The notes beneath the pieces are model-generated. The model was not told where the DNA came from and did no database searches. It worked only from the letters and a program-made list of their open reading frames with translations. Positions 10,464 through 21,648 of a stretch of DNA of 64,000 nucleotides are shown here, piece by piece. The stretch's first letter is position 1. The number at the start of each line of letters is the position of its first letter. The position numbers and the translations under genes were made by a program. Source of the DNA: Bipolaris cookei (taxonomy: Eukaryota; Ascomycota; Dothideomycetes; Pleosporales; Pleosporaceae); NCBI GenBank assembly GCA_002286855.1, contig NRSV01000052.1:156346-220345 (forward strand), written 5' to 3'.

Positions 10464-11088
10464 ATGTTCTCAAGGCGCATTGTTGCGGCCCGTCCGCTGG
10501 CCCGATCCATTGTCCCCATCGTAGCACGCCCACGCCCGCAATTCACCCAGATCCGCACTGCCCTGACCGACGCCGAGAAGGCCCATCTCGAGCTCTCCGA
10601 CCCCAACCAAGTACGCCTTTTCCGCTCCGGGGCCCAACTCAACGGGGACAAGAGGATTTCCAGAATGCTGATCTGATATGTGACAGAATGGCGGCTACAT
10701 CAACCCACCCGCCGAGAAACGAGGAAACCGCGATCCCTACGGCAACTACTGGGACAAGCAGGAGCGCCGCAACTATGGCGAGCCCTGCCACGAGGACAAT
10801 GACATCCTCGGCGTGCTAGCCCTGCACGACTACAACCACTTCAGTCCCCAGTGGGGTTTCGTTCTCATGGGCACTTTCATCGCAACCGTCTTCGGCCTCT
10901 GCGCCGCTGTCAAGTCCGTCTACCCAGACAAGATCAGTGCGCCCAAGACATACCCGGATGGTCTGGAAGTCGAGCTTGGAGGCAAGGGTGCTGTGTCAGT
11001 AAGTCTTGTCTCACTCAGATTATTCCTCTCCGACAGATCAAATTGCTAATGTTGTTACCAGGCGAGGAAGCCCGGTCAGGGTTGGTAG
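10464..11088 (+). CDS. NDUFB8: NADH:ubiquinone oxidoreductase (complex I) subunit, NDUFB8/ASHI type
   Basis: Three exons, 10464-10610, 10687-10998 and 11062-11088, give 161 residues. Accessory subunit of the membrane arm of mitochondrial complex I. The N-terminus MFSRRIVAARPLARSIVPIV is rich in Arg and lacks acidic residues, as in a mitochondrial presequence. The conserved family block follows: RDPYGNYWDKQERRNYGEP, then one transmembrane helix (WGFVLMGTFIATVFGLCAAV), then the PKTYPDGLEVELGG motif near the end, which matches the layout of animal NDUFB8. Both introns are phase 0 with clean GT/AG ends; the last exon encodes only eight residues ending in GQGW. Length agrees with the family. Confidence 0.88.
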
Positions 11089-11652
11089 GTTACAAGAATG
11101 CGAAAATAAAGTCGTATATAAAATACCACTCATAATGGAATTCTCCTTGTCATTTTGATACCTCGGACATAAACTACATATATGATCTTTGACTATTATA
11201 CTTGATCCGTATCTTATCGCATCACAATATTACGCATACATGACTTAAACCCCTACGGACGCCCCCATACACTCAACATGATGCATATTCATTTATCTAC
11301 CTACTTACTCACCTATCTAGCCAACCTTAGTAGGCCCTAAGCGACTCCAAAAAACAGAAAATTAAATATACCATCGTAACGTATCGCGCTCTACCCCATT
11401 TCCTAAGCGTAGAAATGAAGGTGCAACAAGAAAAGTAAACGCCAAGCTAAATAACCCATCATCACCATTACCGTCCCTGGAAGCTACCCCTTTTCGCCAA
11501 CCAAGAGCTGGAAACCAGTCATCGAATAAAAAATGGATAATGATGCAGAGAGGTATCAGAAGGAGGTAAAGAAGAAAGCAGCAAAAACGCCCACCTACTA
11601 AAGTACCTTACGCATACGTGACGAAAGAAGAAAACCCTTGTCCATCCCCAAT
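11089..11652. other. Convergent 3' region
   Basis: AT-rich 3' flanks of the complex I subunit gene and the Munc13-like gene. No gene seen. Confidence 0.5.
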
Positions 11653-14600
11653 TTACCGACGCCCAAGACCCATGCCACCCGTCATCCTGCCACCACCTGC
11701 GTTCAGGCTTTGCCGTACAATTGCCTCTGCCGCCTGGGCAGCTGCAAGCCGTTCCTATACATAACAGGTTAGAAAAAAAGCACAACAATAAACTTCATGC
11801 CAAGACGAGACATACCTTTTGTCTACTTCGGTCTTTCAAGTACCTCTCAGCCTCTGGCCTCATTCTCAGAATCCTCAAAATCATATCGTCGTTTGGCTCA
11901 GCTTGCGCTTCTTTTCTCTTTTCTTCTTTAGCCTTCTTCATCGTGCCCAAGTTGCGTGACAGCATAATCGTCTTGTGCCGTCGAGACGGCACGCCTGCGA
12001 ATCCTGCAGCGCCACCAAACTGGTGACCCATGGTTGCTGGAGCAGACATACGGTTCATGCGCTGCGCTTGCTCTTGTTGTCTCTTTGCACTCGCTGCAGC
12101 CATGGATTCAGACGTGCGGATAAGGTCCTCCGTTGCTTCAAAGTAGAAGAAGTTGAGGTTCTGTAGCTCGTGGTACTTGGGCGACTTGAGCACATCCATT
12201 GGTACTCCCTCGACGTTGCCATCCTCATCCACGGCATGGAAAAAGTCAAACAGCATCTTGAGCCACTTGAACACAATATCCAGCTCTTGTTGGGTTAGCG
12301 GTCGCTGTTGTGAGAGCTTATCGGATAGTGGAGGCACCAGCAGCGACTCTATTGTTGCCAATGTCTCTTTCCACAACCTCGTCATGACCATAATCATGGC
12401 TGCATCCGTCAATGTCTGCTTCATAATGGCAAAATTCTCGTCAAAGTAGACAAAGAGAGGGCCAAGAGCCTGCGTAATATCCTGTTGTGTAGGTCCTTGG
12501 ACAACTGACATGGGTCGCGCAGATCGGAAATTTCCTAGGTAATTTGTTACCTTGGAGGCTACGCCCTTGTTCAGAAGAGCATCAAGTGACCGGCGCGAAA
12601 GCTTGTAGCCAATGAATGATGACAGCTGCCGTTATTAGTCTGGGTCAACTGACATGGTGCGCATATCCTACCTTGTCTGTAATCTTTCGTGTCATGTCCC
12701 GCTCAGTCCTCTTAAGTGTTCTGAAGGCCTTGCCAAAGTAGAATTGTATGTCGTCTCGCTCGCCCTCCATACTCACACGTAGCAGCAAGCGGCCTTGCGT
12801 GTCCAAATCAAGCCAGTACTCGCGGGGCATATAGTCCCGGAAGTGTGATGGATCGAGCTTGAGCGATGTTCTGCCAACGCAGTCGTGATCGCCCATGGCA
12901 TCCCAATCCCATATTGTCGCAACGACATTGAGTGGACCATTGGTGGTGATGTCAATGGTCTCTTCCCAACGAGGGTTCAAGTTGCGGTAGATGACTCGTG
13001 TCTTAGCTAGGCGCTTCTGGTACTCGTCACCGAGCACTACATACGGGTCGCTAAGTCCGTTAATGTCACATGCCTTCAGATCCTCAGCCTCAATAATTTT
13101 GATGGTGAAGACAAAATTGTTGTTGCGAAGGCGTTGCGGCTGGGGTGGGGCATTCTTCTGGAGGACTTCAGCGCAAGCATCGACGCCAATCTCGCGTTCG
13201 AGCTTATCTAGCTGCTGCATTGCATACTCGATGTTGTTGAGTTTGACAAGAGACTATTTCTGTCAGCGTCAGTCTGCCTAGCGACATTGTTGACTTACCT
13301 CGGGGTAGAATTGGAAAGGCTCAATCTTCTCCTTTTGGCTGTAAAAATCCTTAACAGTAGAAAGCCATTTCTCTTGTCTGGTCTGGTTAGCAGCAGCTTC
13401 CTGCTCGGGTGTCAAACGGTCCATTTCCCGGGCAAACTTCTGCTCTACAAGCTCGCAGTACCTTGCAAGTGCAGTACCAATCGATTTGGAAAGAGCTGTC
13501 ATGAACTTGGCATAATGTATGTCATTATCCCAATTCAAAGCTACGATTTGCTCAATGCTCTGATTGAAGGATCGGAAAACATCAACAACTGAAACGCTAT
13601 GCCTCTCCTCATCCATGGGTATGGGATTCTGCGATTCAATCTGGAAAGAATCTGCTTTGAACGCGTTGTCGACCCAGCCAATCAGGTTCTCATCCGTCAT
13701 CTGTATCCATCTCCATACAAAATCCTGCAGCTGATCTTCGATATTGAAAGCGAAATTCTTGCCCGGTAAGGCGTCGCTGTGGATGCGGCGAATCTCGACG
13801 AGCTCCTTGTACAAGTCAAACCCATCTTGTATCGGTACATTTTCTTCTTTGCTGTGAGCAACGTCCATGATCCGGGCAACAAGATCTCGCGCATCAGCAG
13901 CATATGCAGGAAATATCTTCTCCACAAGACACATCATGGGACTGGCACCCATGACTTCTGGATTCTTGCGGTAACGCTTCTGTATTCGCTCGCACAATTT
14001 GACAACGGCACGGCCAAGCTCAATGACGTGATAGAACTCCCACTCTTCCTTTGTATCCGGTATATGCTTTGCAAAAAGCTCGCAATACACATCACCAGCC
14101 TTTTCTCTCAGGCCTTGGCGTAATTGATCGGTGAATTTGTCCATTTCTTCCTCTGTACCTGGAAATGTGGGATCGTCGTATATGTGATTTTCCAGGATAT
14201 ACATGACTGGACCGAGAGGAGGTGGCTTGGACTCGTACACGTGCATCATGAGCTCATACAGCTCACGCAATAGGCAGTCATGCAACGCAGACAAAATCTG
14301 CTGGTTAAGTGCATAGTCGTGAATTGTCCACTTAGTCCGATCAAAGAGGGATTGTTGGACTGGAACAAAGCTCATACGGCTAGCCCTTTTATCTACTGGT
14401 GGTGGTTCTTTAACGTAGTTGAAGGCTGCATCAAGGGTATCCAAGTCAACCTCCTGATTGGTGTATCGTTCGCATACAACGTCCATGAACAAGACAAGCC
14501 GTGAGAACTGGGGTATCCTCCACCGAAGGGCTATTTCATTCAGGAGCTCGGCGGATTGTTTTGACAGCAGCTTCACAGACGGGCTGTCGGCAGTTGCTTC

Positions 14601-15902
14601 GGTCGGTTCGAGCTCGGAATCAGCCAGGTCATGTTTCAACGCTTCGTTCAGTATCGCACGGTAAGTAGCACGTGGGTCGGAGGGTATAAAAGTATACGAG
14701 TCCTGGTCGGAATCGTCGTTGATGTGAAGCCCACTCATGTCTACAGGCTGGTCAATTACATATGAAGAGCCACTTTCCGAAGACATGGACCCTTGTCTGG
14801 ATGCGTCTGCATAGCCTGCATCCAGTGGTGCTCTTGGCTTGAATTGGGGTACAGCTCCACCGGGTGAGCTCTTTGCTAGTTCGGGGTTAGACTGGATGAT
14901 TGCCAAAATCATCTGGGAGAGGTCTGGCACTTCTTGGTTCTTCCATGCCTCATATGCCTCTTCAGTATCAAAGTCTTCGGCATTGAGCGTCTTCTTTGTC
15001 ATGAGGCTGAGATGGGCTTGGTATGTCTTTAGATCTTGTAGTGCGGCTTTCTCAGTCCACACAGATTTGTATCTGTTGATGTCATTTTGCACATCAGAGT
15101 AGCTGACGGAGAAGATGCGCGAGACCACAAGGACAAGCGGCATATCCTTGACCTCGTAGCTCCGGGGAATTTCTACTTCAATTGTTGTGCCTCCTTGGCC
15201 TCCGTTGCGCTGGTTCTCAGCGGCGAGATCCTGGTCGTGCACCAGCAGCTTCTTCTCCATAGTCATAAGCCTCTGCGCAAGCTCAGGTCGGTCCTTTTGC
15301 CAGTCATGGTCCCTAAGGATAGAGCTGACGAGGCGAAGGAAGAGGGCGACATGGCGGTCGACCATGAGCTTCCAGCTGTCGTCGGTCGGGGCCTTTCCCT
15401 TCTGCAGCTCCTTTGTGGCATTAGAGTAGAATATGAGGAGCAAGTCCTCGACTCGCCTGTCCTTGTCCATGTTCTTTCGAAACGAGGGGTCCTTGAAGGC
15501 ATTGAGGAAGACGGCAAAGGTACGCTTAACGGTGGCATCTTGGAACTCGGGCATGCGCTCCTGGCCCATGAGCACCTTTGTGATGCGCTTGTCGAGGGCG
15601 GCCATGAAGTCGCGGGGGAAGCGGGTGCTCTTGGAGTCCCTGATGAGGGAGAAGTCCTTCATCAGGTCGTTAATGGACGTCGACGAGCGCTGGACCTGCT
15701 TGGGGGCCGAGGGGACATGCTGCACCCGCTTCTGACGGGGCTGCAGCAGGTAGGCGAGGAATGCGACGCGCAAGGCATAGAGGTAGGCATCTTGGGCGGT
15801 GACGGGGCGTTTCCCACGCAGCGTGGCCGAGCTGTTGCTACGCAGGCGTTCGCGGGTCTGTAGGCTGTTTATGCGACGGTTGCTCCCGCGGACGCTGTCC
15901 AT
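11653..15902 (-). CDS. Munc13/UNC-13-like protein with MUN (DUF810) and C2 domains (Ync13 type)
   Basis: Four exons, 15902-13299, 13253-12672, 12625-11816 and 11754-11653, with introns of 45, 46 and 61 nt, all in frame; 1365 residues. Fungal relatives (fission yeast Ync13) act at the plasma membrane in exocytosis and cell-wall integrity. Residues 1-868 form the long helical first part of a MUN domain. A C2 domain follows at about 916-1015 (FTIKIIEAEDLKACDINGLS, then DPYVVLGDEY and WDWDAMGDHD, with the Asp residues of a calcium-binding loop). Helical MHD2-like sequence then runs to a short tail. An in-frame extension upstream to 16097 is open but His/Thr/Pro-rich, like leader sequence, so I start at MDSVRGSN. 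Function by family; calcium dependence not shown. Confidence 0.85.
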
Positions 15903-17109
15903 GGTGGTGCGAGGGTGCGAGGGATCAATGGGGTGGGCAAGGGCGTGTGGCCGCGGTTGGGCGCATGTCACGGCCGCAGTCGGGGTGGTGGTGATGGTGG
16001 TGTTGTTGTACGTATGTATGCGTGTTACGGGGCGGCCGCTGCTGCCCAGTGGAACGAGGCACCTTCTCAAGCAGTAGTGGGGGGCAGAGCGACCCAACCC
16101 GACCCTTCTCTTGTGCTGTCTCCGCCTGCAAGCACACTATGATGTATTCTTGCACCTAACCAGGTGCCCTTGTTTTTGTTTTTGGATTTTTTTGTCGCTC
16201 TTGACACAGGCGTGAGACGATCGACGGTATCTTTGAGCGTCGCGTCGTGGGCGATGGGGGTCGCTGGTGGCGCGGCGGCAGCTCCACCACAGTGCGTCAC
16301 ACGCTGCTCGGTGGGCAGGGGGGCCTTCGAGCCTCACAGTCGCCGTTGGACGCTCAAGTCAGCCTTGAAACAAAGCGTTAATTAGCCGCGAGTGTAATAA
16401 TTGTCTGGGTGACATGCTGGCCAGAGATGAGATAAGAGCGTATTGCCAAAGCCAATGCCGTTTGCTGTTCTGTTCTGCATTCCGCCAGCCTTCACCGCTG
16501 TCTTCTCAGCGCACCTGCACCGCTTCACCACGCCCATATCCATGAATAGCCAGTCTACTTCGACAGGCTCGCTGGAGCATCTAGAAATCACCCGCCTCGA
16601 CGCAACCAAGACGCCATCTCCATCTTTCTCACTTTCCGCCGACGTAGCACCACGAGGAAATTCGCTTTATTTCGCCGGCTCACACTGCCGGTCGTCGTAC
16701 TTAGTGTAACCGAAATGGCATGAAGCTCGGGGCGCGCCGGCGTCTTCACATGAATGTCACCCGTCGCGCTTCGTGCCTTTCGCAACATCACCAACGGTCG
16801 CGAGGCTCATAGTATAGCCTCGTGTGGACCCTTGTGGATCCTATCCATTCACTCTTGCTCTTTTGCCTCTACAGTCCCAAAAGAGCATGTCACTCACGCC
16901 TCCCACTTACTTCCCTCCATAGCTCACGCAGTCATTGCGCTCAACGCTTCGATATCCAACAAACAATAACACCTCGTATTCACACATTGCACGCACCACG
17001 AAAATAGCACAATCCCCCCAACTGGCCCGGATAGTCTCGCCTGTCCGGGAACGCTGTCCGTACCAGCAAGCTCTTTTGTCCATCACACGATACAAGCCCA
17101 CGCGTCGCT
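15903..17109. promoter_or_regulatory. Divergent promoter region Munc13-like / INO4-like
   Basis: 1.2 kb between two start codons facing away from each other. Overlapping short open frames on both strands look like chance. Probably long 5' leaders on both sides. Confidence 0.45.
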
Positions 17110-17499
17110 ATGCCAGCATCTCAAAGTCCAACCAATGCCGCTGACCGGCCGCGCCTGACAGAAGCCCAAAAGAAGGAGAACCACATCCGCTCCGAGCAGA
17201 AGCGACGCGAGGCAATCAGAGAAGGCTTTGATCGGCTTGCCTCCATCGTACCAGGGCTAGAGGGACAGGGACGAAGCGAGGCTGTTGTGTTGGGCGGCGC
17301 AATCAAGCTCATGCGCGAGAAGATTATGGAGCGGCAGCAAATCATAAACGACGCAAAGGCAAAGGGAATCGACACGACGGGTTGGGAGCTAGACAAGGAC
17401 ACTATGGAAGCGTGCGCAAGGCAATTCGAGAGGACCATGGCGGAGGATCGCCAGGCAGGAAACGGGGACGAAAATGGAGCCGACATAAAAAAGGAGTAG
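17110..17499 (+). CDS. bHLH transcription factor, INO4-like
   Basis: Single exon, 129 residues. Small basic helix-loop-helix protein. The basic region ENHIRSEQKRREAIREGFDR at about residues 21-40 carries the H..E..RR pattern of E-box binders. Helix 1 ends in LASIVPGL, a short loop follows, and helix 2 is EAVVLGGAIKLMREKIMERQ, continuing as a leucine-poor coiled extension. Yeast Ino4 is similarly small and pairs with Ino2 to activate phospholipid genes; filamentous ascomycetes have Ino4-like proteins of this size, but targets there are not settled. The C-terminus is acidic and then Lys-rich. DNA binding to CANNTG is inferred from the basic region. Confidence 0.8.
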   Translation: MPASQSPTNAADRPRLTEAQKKENHIRSEQKRREAIREGFDRLASIVPGLEGQGRSEAVVLGGAIKLMREKIMERQQIINDAKAKGIDTTGWELDKDTMEACARQFERTMAEDRQAGNGDENGADIKKE

Positions 17500-17933
17500 G
17501 CGCTTGCATGTTCAAACTAGACCAAAACACAAGAGTGTTGATGCTGCAACGAAACGGTGAAAAAAAAACTTGTGCTACCACCGCGTTGCACGCATGTACG
17601 AAGTCATGAGATTATGATCTCTTTTTGCGGGCACAGGAGCGATTAATATGAAGAAAACAAACTACTTGCGCACTCAAATCTCTGCCGGCCCCCCTACATA
17701 CCCATGTGTGTTTCACCGCACTTGAATAACGAAAGGTAGCATTGGGCGAGTTATGGGTATGCATTCACTTTGACATTCACCTGTGCACGAGCCATTGTCT
17801 TATCGATAAACCAAAAATTATCTTTCACATGCTTTCTGCACCCCGCCCACCCACTTGCTGGGTCCAACGCACCTAGCACTTTCCGAACACTAGGCTCAAT
17901 TCGACTATCAAAGTATCCGCGCGCCCATCAGCA
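17500..17933. other. Intergenic, tandem genes
   Basis: 3' flank of the bHLH gene and promoter of the methyltransferase gene. Nothing else seen. Confidence 0.5.
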
Positions 17934-19167
17934 ATGCCGTTTAGTTTTGGCTTTTCGGGCGACGACATAGAAGAGGATCCGAATGATGTGCAGGAGCAGA
18001 GTGGGCAGCAAACAGGTGCTGTGGAAAGTAATGTGCCGCCGCCCATTGCCGCTCGAACTCATGACTTGGATGAAATGGTAGGTTAGCAATAGTTTCGTTT
18101 CTTTATTGAAGCATGAACAACTAGCAAATTGTACTCTTCGATATATTTGTTTCTTTATCAATTATTCTTCAATCTTACAATAACTTGGCCTACTAAAATC
18201 ACATATCCAGCTCTCAACTCTCCCCGACAAAATCTCCTTTTCCACAGTCATCCTCACCTCCCCAAAAGGCACCACCGCACACCTTCCCCGCCGCGAACTC
18301 TTCGATGTCCGCCTGCAACTCATGGCCGAAGACGACGGCACAACGGCGTCGCCCCTATCAGGCCTCGAATCCAGCGACCTACAGCAAAACGTCTACGAAG
18401 GCGGCTACAAGACGTGGGAATGCAGTCTTGACCTCGTGCGCTTCCTGTTGGACCGGGGCCCAAGAAAAGACCTCGACGACCTAGTGCGTGTAGGCCACGT
18501 GATTGAAATGGGATGCGGGAGTGCACTACCCTCGTTGTTGCTGTTTCAATACGCAATCCGAGAAGGGCTGGGGATATACTTTACACTAACAGATTACAAC
18601 GCTGATGTACTGCGGTGCGTTACGCTGCCGAATCTATTGTTAGCATGGGTAGCAACACTGAGTCGAGAAGAGAGCGCACAGTTATTTTCTGAAGACACAC
18701 CTAACCCGTTGCTACGGGACAAATCTGCGTCTTCGGATCAGCCTGCTGGTGAAGAGGATCACGCGGATTTGTATATCACTCCTGGGCTGCTTCAGGCATT
18801 CAAAGCCTGCCTGCAAAATATCGGTATTACACTGACTTTTCTCTCGGGCTCCTGGGCCCCAACTCCCGCTTTACTTCCGCTCATTCCTTCGTCGCCTGAT
18901 CTTAACACTTTTATTCTCGGCTCAGAGACTATTTACAGTCCTGCGTCGCTAACGGCGTTTGCCGATGCCATTGTGGCGCTCATGGGCCGCGTCAAGATGG
19001 GCAAGACACTCGTGGCGGCCAAGCGGGTGTATTTTGGCGTTGGGGGTAGTGTCGATGGCTTCAGGGAGGAGTGTAGTCGGCGGGGCTGTGTGGCAAGTGA
19101 ACTCGAGTTTGAGGGGTTGGGAGAGGGCGGGGTGAGGAGATGTTTGGTTGAGGTGCAGATGTATTAG
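17934..19167 (+). CDS. HPM1: Protein-histidine N-methyltransferase, HPM1/METTL18-like
   Basis: Two exons, 17934-18077 and 18211-19167, with a 133-nt intron ending in ATATCCAG; 366 residues. Seven-beta-strand SAM-dependent methyltransferase. Yeast Hpm1 methylates one histidine of ribosomal protein Rpl3. The first exon encodes MPFSFGFSGDDIEED, the type of start seen in this family (FxFGF followed by acidic residues). The pre-motif YEGGYKTWECSLDLVRFL precedes SAM motif I, HVIEMGCGSALPSLLL, near residue 144. Further on come TLTDYNADVL and the late motif FILGSETIYSPASL. Starting at a later ATG would lose the conserved N-terminus. The substrate is inferred from the family. Confidence 0.85.
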
Positions 19168-19356
19168 GGTGAGAGGTGTTTCTTGCAGCTGAATGTATGA
19201 AGGGCCAAAAGTAAAGGGTATCTAGGGATTGCTCTCATATGGAGAAAAAAAATCTAGTAGAGTAACAGGAAGCCCGTCAACGCTTGCAACATAGAGTAGC
19301 TAAGCAACAATGCACTCTAGCCAAAAAGAAAAGGATTGCTAGAAGACACATTCCCA

Positions 19357-21144
19357 CTACCTCGCCCTCACTACGACAGTCGGCCCAGGCAACTCCCTCC
19401 TTCCATCCCCATCCTCACTGTTCCGCATAAGTCTCCTATATGTATCCCCCTCAGCTCTCAACTGCTCTCCTCGACTAACCTGTAGTCTCTCTATCCCTTT
19501 ACCAATAGTATCAATATGCACCTGCACAGGAATTCCACTTTTGTAACCCAGCACCTCAGGCGCCGCAACGCCTTCACGCAGATTTTCCAGCCCAGCTTGA
19601 ATTTCTTGGAGCTTTAGTAGCGTTTCGGAAACGTGCACGACAGCTTTTTGGCGGTAGGCGCTGATGTTCGAGAGGAGGGTGAGCGATCGCTTGTTTGCTT
19701 TGACGTTGCCTCTGTTGCCACCGAGTTTTGTCCAGAGCGAGGACAGGAGTTCTTCCTGGGAGCGAGTAATGGACTGGTCGTCTGTGGTGGTAATGTCAAA
19801 AATGGTGGTCAGGCGCTCCTCAAGGTTATTGAGGACGAGGAGAAGCGCTTGGGCGGTTTCAATCAGCCGTGTGATTTCGTCCTTGTTCTTACTCACGTGC
19901 AGCACGTATTGGTCGAAGATCCGTTCTTGGAGCGAAGGCGGCGGCGCGATAAATGCGCCTGTCATTTGGCGGATTATCTTTCCGACAGCGCCAACAGAGG
20001 CGTCTTGCTCTGAGATGCCCGAGAGCACGTTCATAGTCCAGGTGTTGGTTGCGATGACGCGATCCATCGCAGCACCTATCCGGCTGTTGTAGCGTGATAA
20101 ATCGACAGACGCCTCGTTTGCCGTTTGGATAAAGTATTCGAATTCGTTTTCTAGCGCTTTTCGACTAGGCAGACGCGAATGTTTGACTAGGATGCGCAGA
20201 TCGCGGATGGCGAGCTCAGAGTTCTTGATTGTCGCAGGCAGCGCTGACGTGTCTTTTGATGCATCAAGAATATCCTCAAACTTGCCTTGGACATTGATAA
20301 GCTCTTCGAAGTCGGCTTGATTTCCAACAAATAAATCTGCAGTAGCGCAAGCAGGGATGAGGTAGGAAGAGCCTGGCAGGGCGCACACAGAACCCATGAC
20401 GGCGTTTGAAATCGTAGAGCGAACCATACCGGATGCTAGCTGAATCCCAAATACCAAGATCCCGACACCCAAGACAACACCCAGAAAAGGTTTAATGAAG
20501 TGTTTAACAGCGTAGGAGAAAATGTCTAAGAAGTGAGCAAAGATGGGAGCACCCACGTTTTCCCAAAAGAGATTGACATAGTGCCATGGGCTCACTTCTT
20601 CCTGTTCCTGCCTTGCTGGCCGACGATGGGCATCAGTTGACCCCTGTGTAGAGGATCTGCGAGCCATACGGCGTGAATTTGATGAAGTGCTCTGTTGCGT
20701 ATTTCTGGCTCGATTTCGTGGTTGCGATTTTTGGACAGGCGACCCATCATAACCTGAGCTTTCCATGGAGGGCATGATGAGGCTGGGCCCAGAAGAGTCC
20801 CGTGTATGCGATCTTTGATCTCTCTGCAAAGGTCTAGGAGTAGTTGTATCAGGTCCTATCCTCTGTGACTGGCTAGATTTTGTCCGGCTTGCTTGCTTCC
20901 TGTCTGGGGTGTCTTTTGACTGCGCCGTGGGCGTCGAATGACTGAGATGGTGGCGCTTGGGCCTGGGGGTAATAATGGAGTCTGAGGCTGGCTCTTGCAC
21001 GACCTCTTTGTCTGAAGTCTCTAGTTCCTCGTCACTAGCGGCGTCGCTCGCTGAAGGAGTAGAGCCGCCTTCGTCAGATGTATAGTCAGCGTTGCCCCAA
21101 CTGCTTCCCAGGCTGCGATCTAGGCGTCTGGTGCGCGCGCTCAT
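19357..21144 (-). CDS. Coiled-coil membrane protein of unknown function
   Basis: Single exon, 595 residues from the ATG at 21144; the frame upstream of it lacks an ATG. The first ~190 residues are Ser/Arg/Gln-rich and look disordered. A segment WHYVNLFWENVGAPIFAHF leads into one strong hydrophobic helix (FLGVVLGVGILVFGIQLA) near residues 225-245. The remaining 340 residues are mostly amphipathic helices with coiled-coil character (for example ETAQALLLVLNNLEERL). This resembles proteins with a cytosolic or nuclear basic tail, a membrane anchor and a lumenal coiled coil, such as nuclear-envelope proteins, but I recognise no family. Probably conserved in related fungi, because frame and composition are well kept. 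Confidence 0.75.
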   Translation of the reverse strand: MSARTRRLDRSLGSSWGNADYTSDEGGSTPSASDAASDEELETSDKEVVQEPASDSIITPRPKRHHLSHSTPTAQSKDTPDRKQASRTKSSQSQRIGPDTTTPRPLQRDQRSHTRDSSGPSLIMPSMESSGYDGSPVQKSQPRNRARNTQQSTSSNSRRMARRSSTQGSTDAHRRPARQEQEEVSPWHYVNLFWENVGAPIFAHFLDIFSYAVKHFIKPFLGVVLGVGILVFGIQLASGMVRSTISNAVMGSVCALPGSSYLIPACATADLFVGNQADFEELINVQGKFEDILDASKDTSALPATIKNSELAIRDLRILVKHSRLPSRKALENEFEYFIQTANEASVDLSRYNSRIGAAMDRVIATNTWTMNVLSGISEQDASVGAVGKIIRQMTGAFIAPPPSLQERIFDQYVLHVSKNKDEITRLIETAQALLLVLNNLEERLTTIFDITTTDDQSITRSQEELLSSLWTKLGGNRGNVKANKRSLTLLSNISAYRQKAVVHVSETLLKLQEIQAGLENLREGVAAPEVLGYKSGIPVQVHIDTIGKGIERLQVSRGEQLRAEGDTYRRLMRNSEDGDGRRELPGPTVVVRAR

Positions 21145-21648
21145 GGTATGTAATGGAGAAGTTGACGTCAAGCGGATACAGAGCTATGATTAGGGTAAGA
21201 AGGCTGCGCAGGACGAAATATAAGAATTAGGCAAGCAATGTCACAGTGACGATTCAAATTTCACTGGACGTGAATGTACTCTGGTTGCAGGGGGGGCTGG
21301 GTAGAACAGGTCACCACTGCTAGAGGCGTGACGTGGTGCGGGGCCAATCAGGTGTCGGGCATAAATTGTATGCTTTTGTGTGTGTTGCGGAAATGTCAGA
21401 CTCTTTCATTATCAGTACATGGCTGAGACAAGAATCATGGTGCATTACCTGTTGTGTTATTACTAGAGTACATAGCCTATGTATGTATGTAGTTATGTAT
21501 ACAGGTGGGAGATGGTGTTGTCTATCCCTCCAACGCGTCCACGTCATTGTGCCGTGTTTTGTTTAGGCTAGTCTACGCCAAGCCCCGCTAGCCTAGAAAG
21601 CGCATCTTGACCTTCACGTCAATACACTCGACGGCTCAAGATTTTGCA
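21145..21648. promoter_or_regulatory. Divergent promoter region, coiled-coil gene / MST1
   Basis: 504 bp between two outward-facing start codons. No distinct motif assigned. Confidence 0.45.

Noticed and set aside
15087..15863. 258-codon frame opposite the Munc13-like gene
   Set aside because: Antisense shadow of a conserved exon; no start context or domain.
15903..16097. N-terminal extension of the Munc13-like protein
   Set aside because: Open but rich in Thr/His/Pro repeats unlike a conserved N-terminus; more likely leader sequence.
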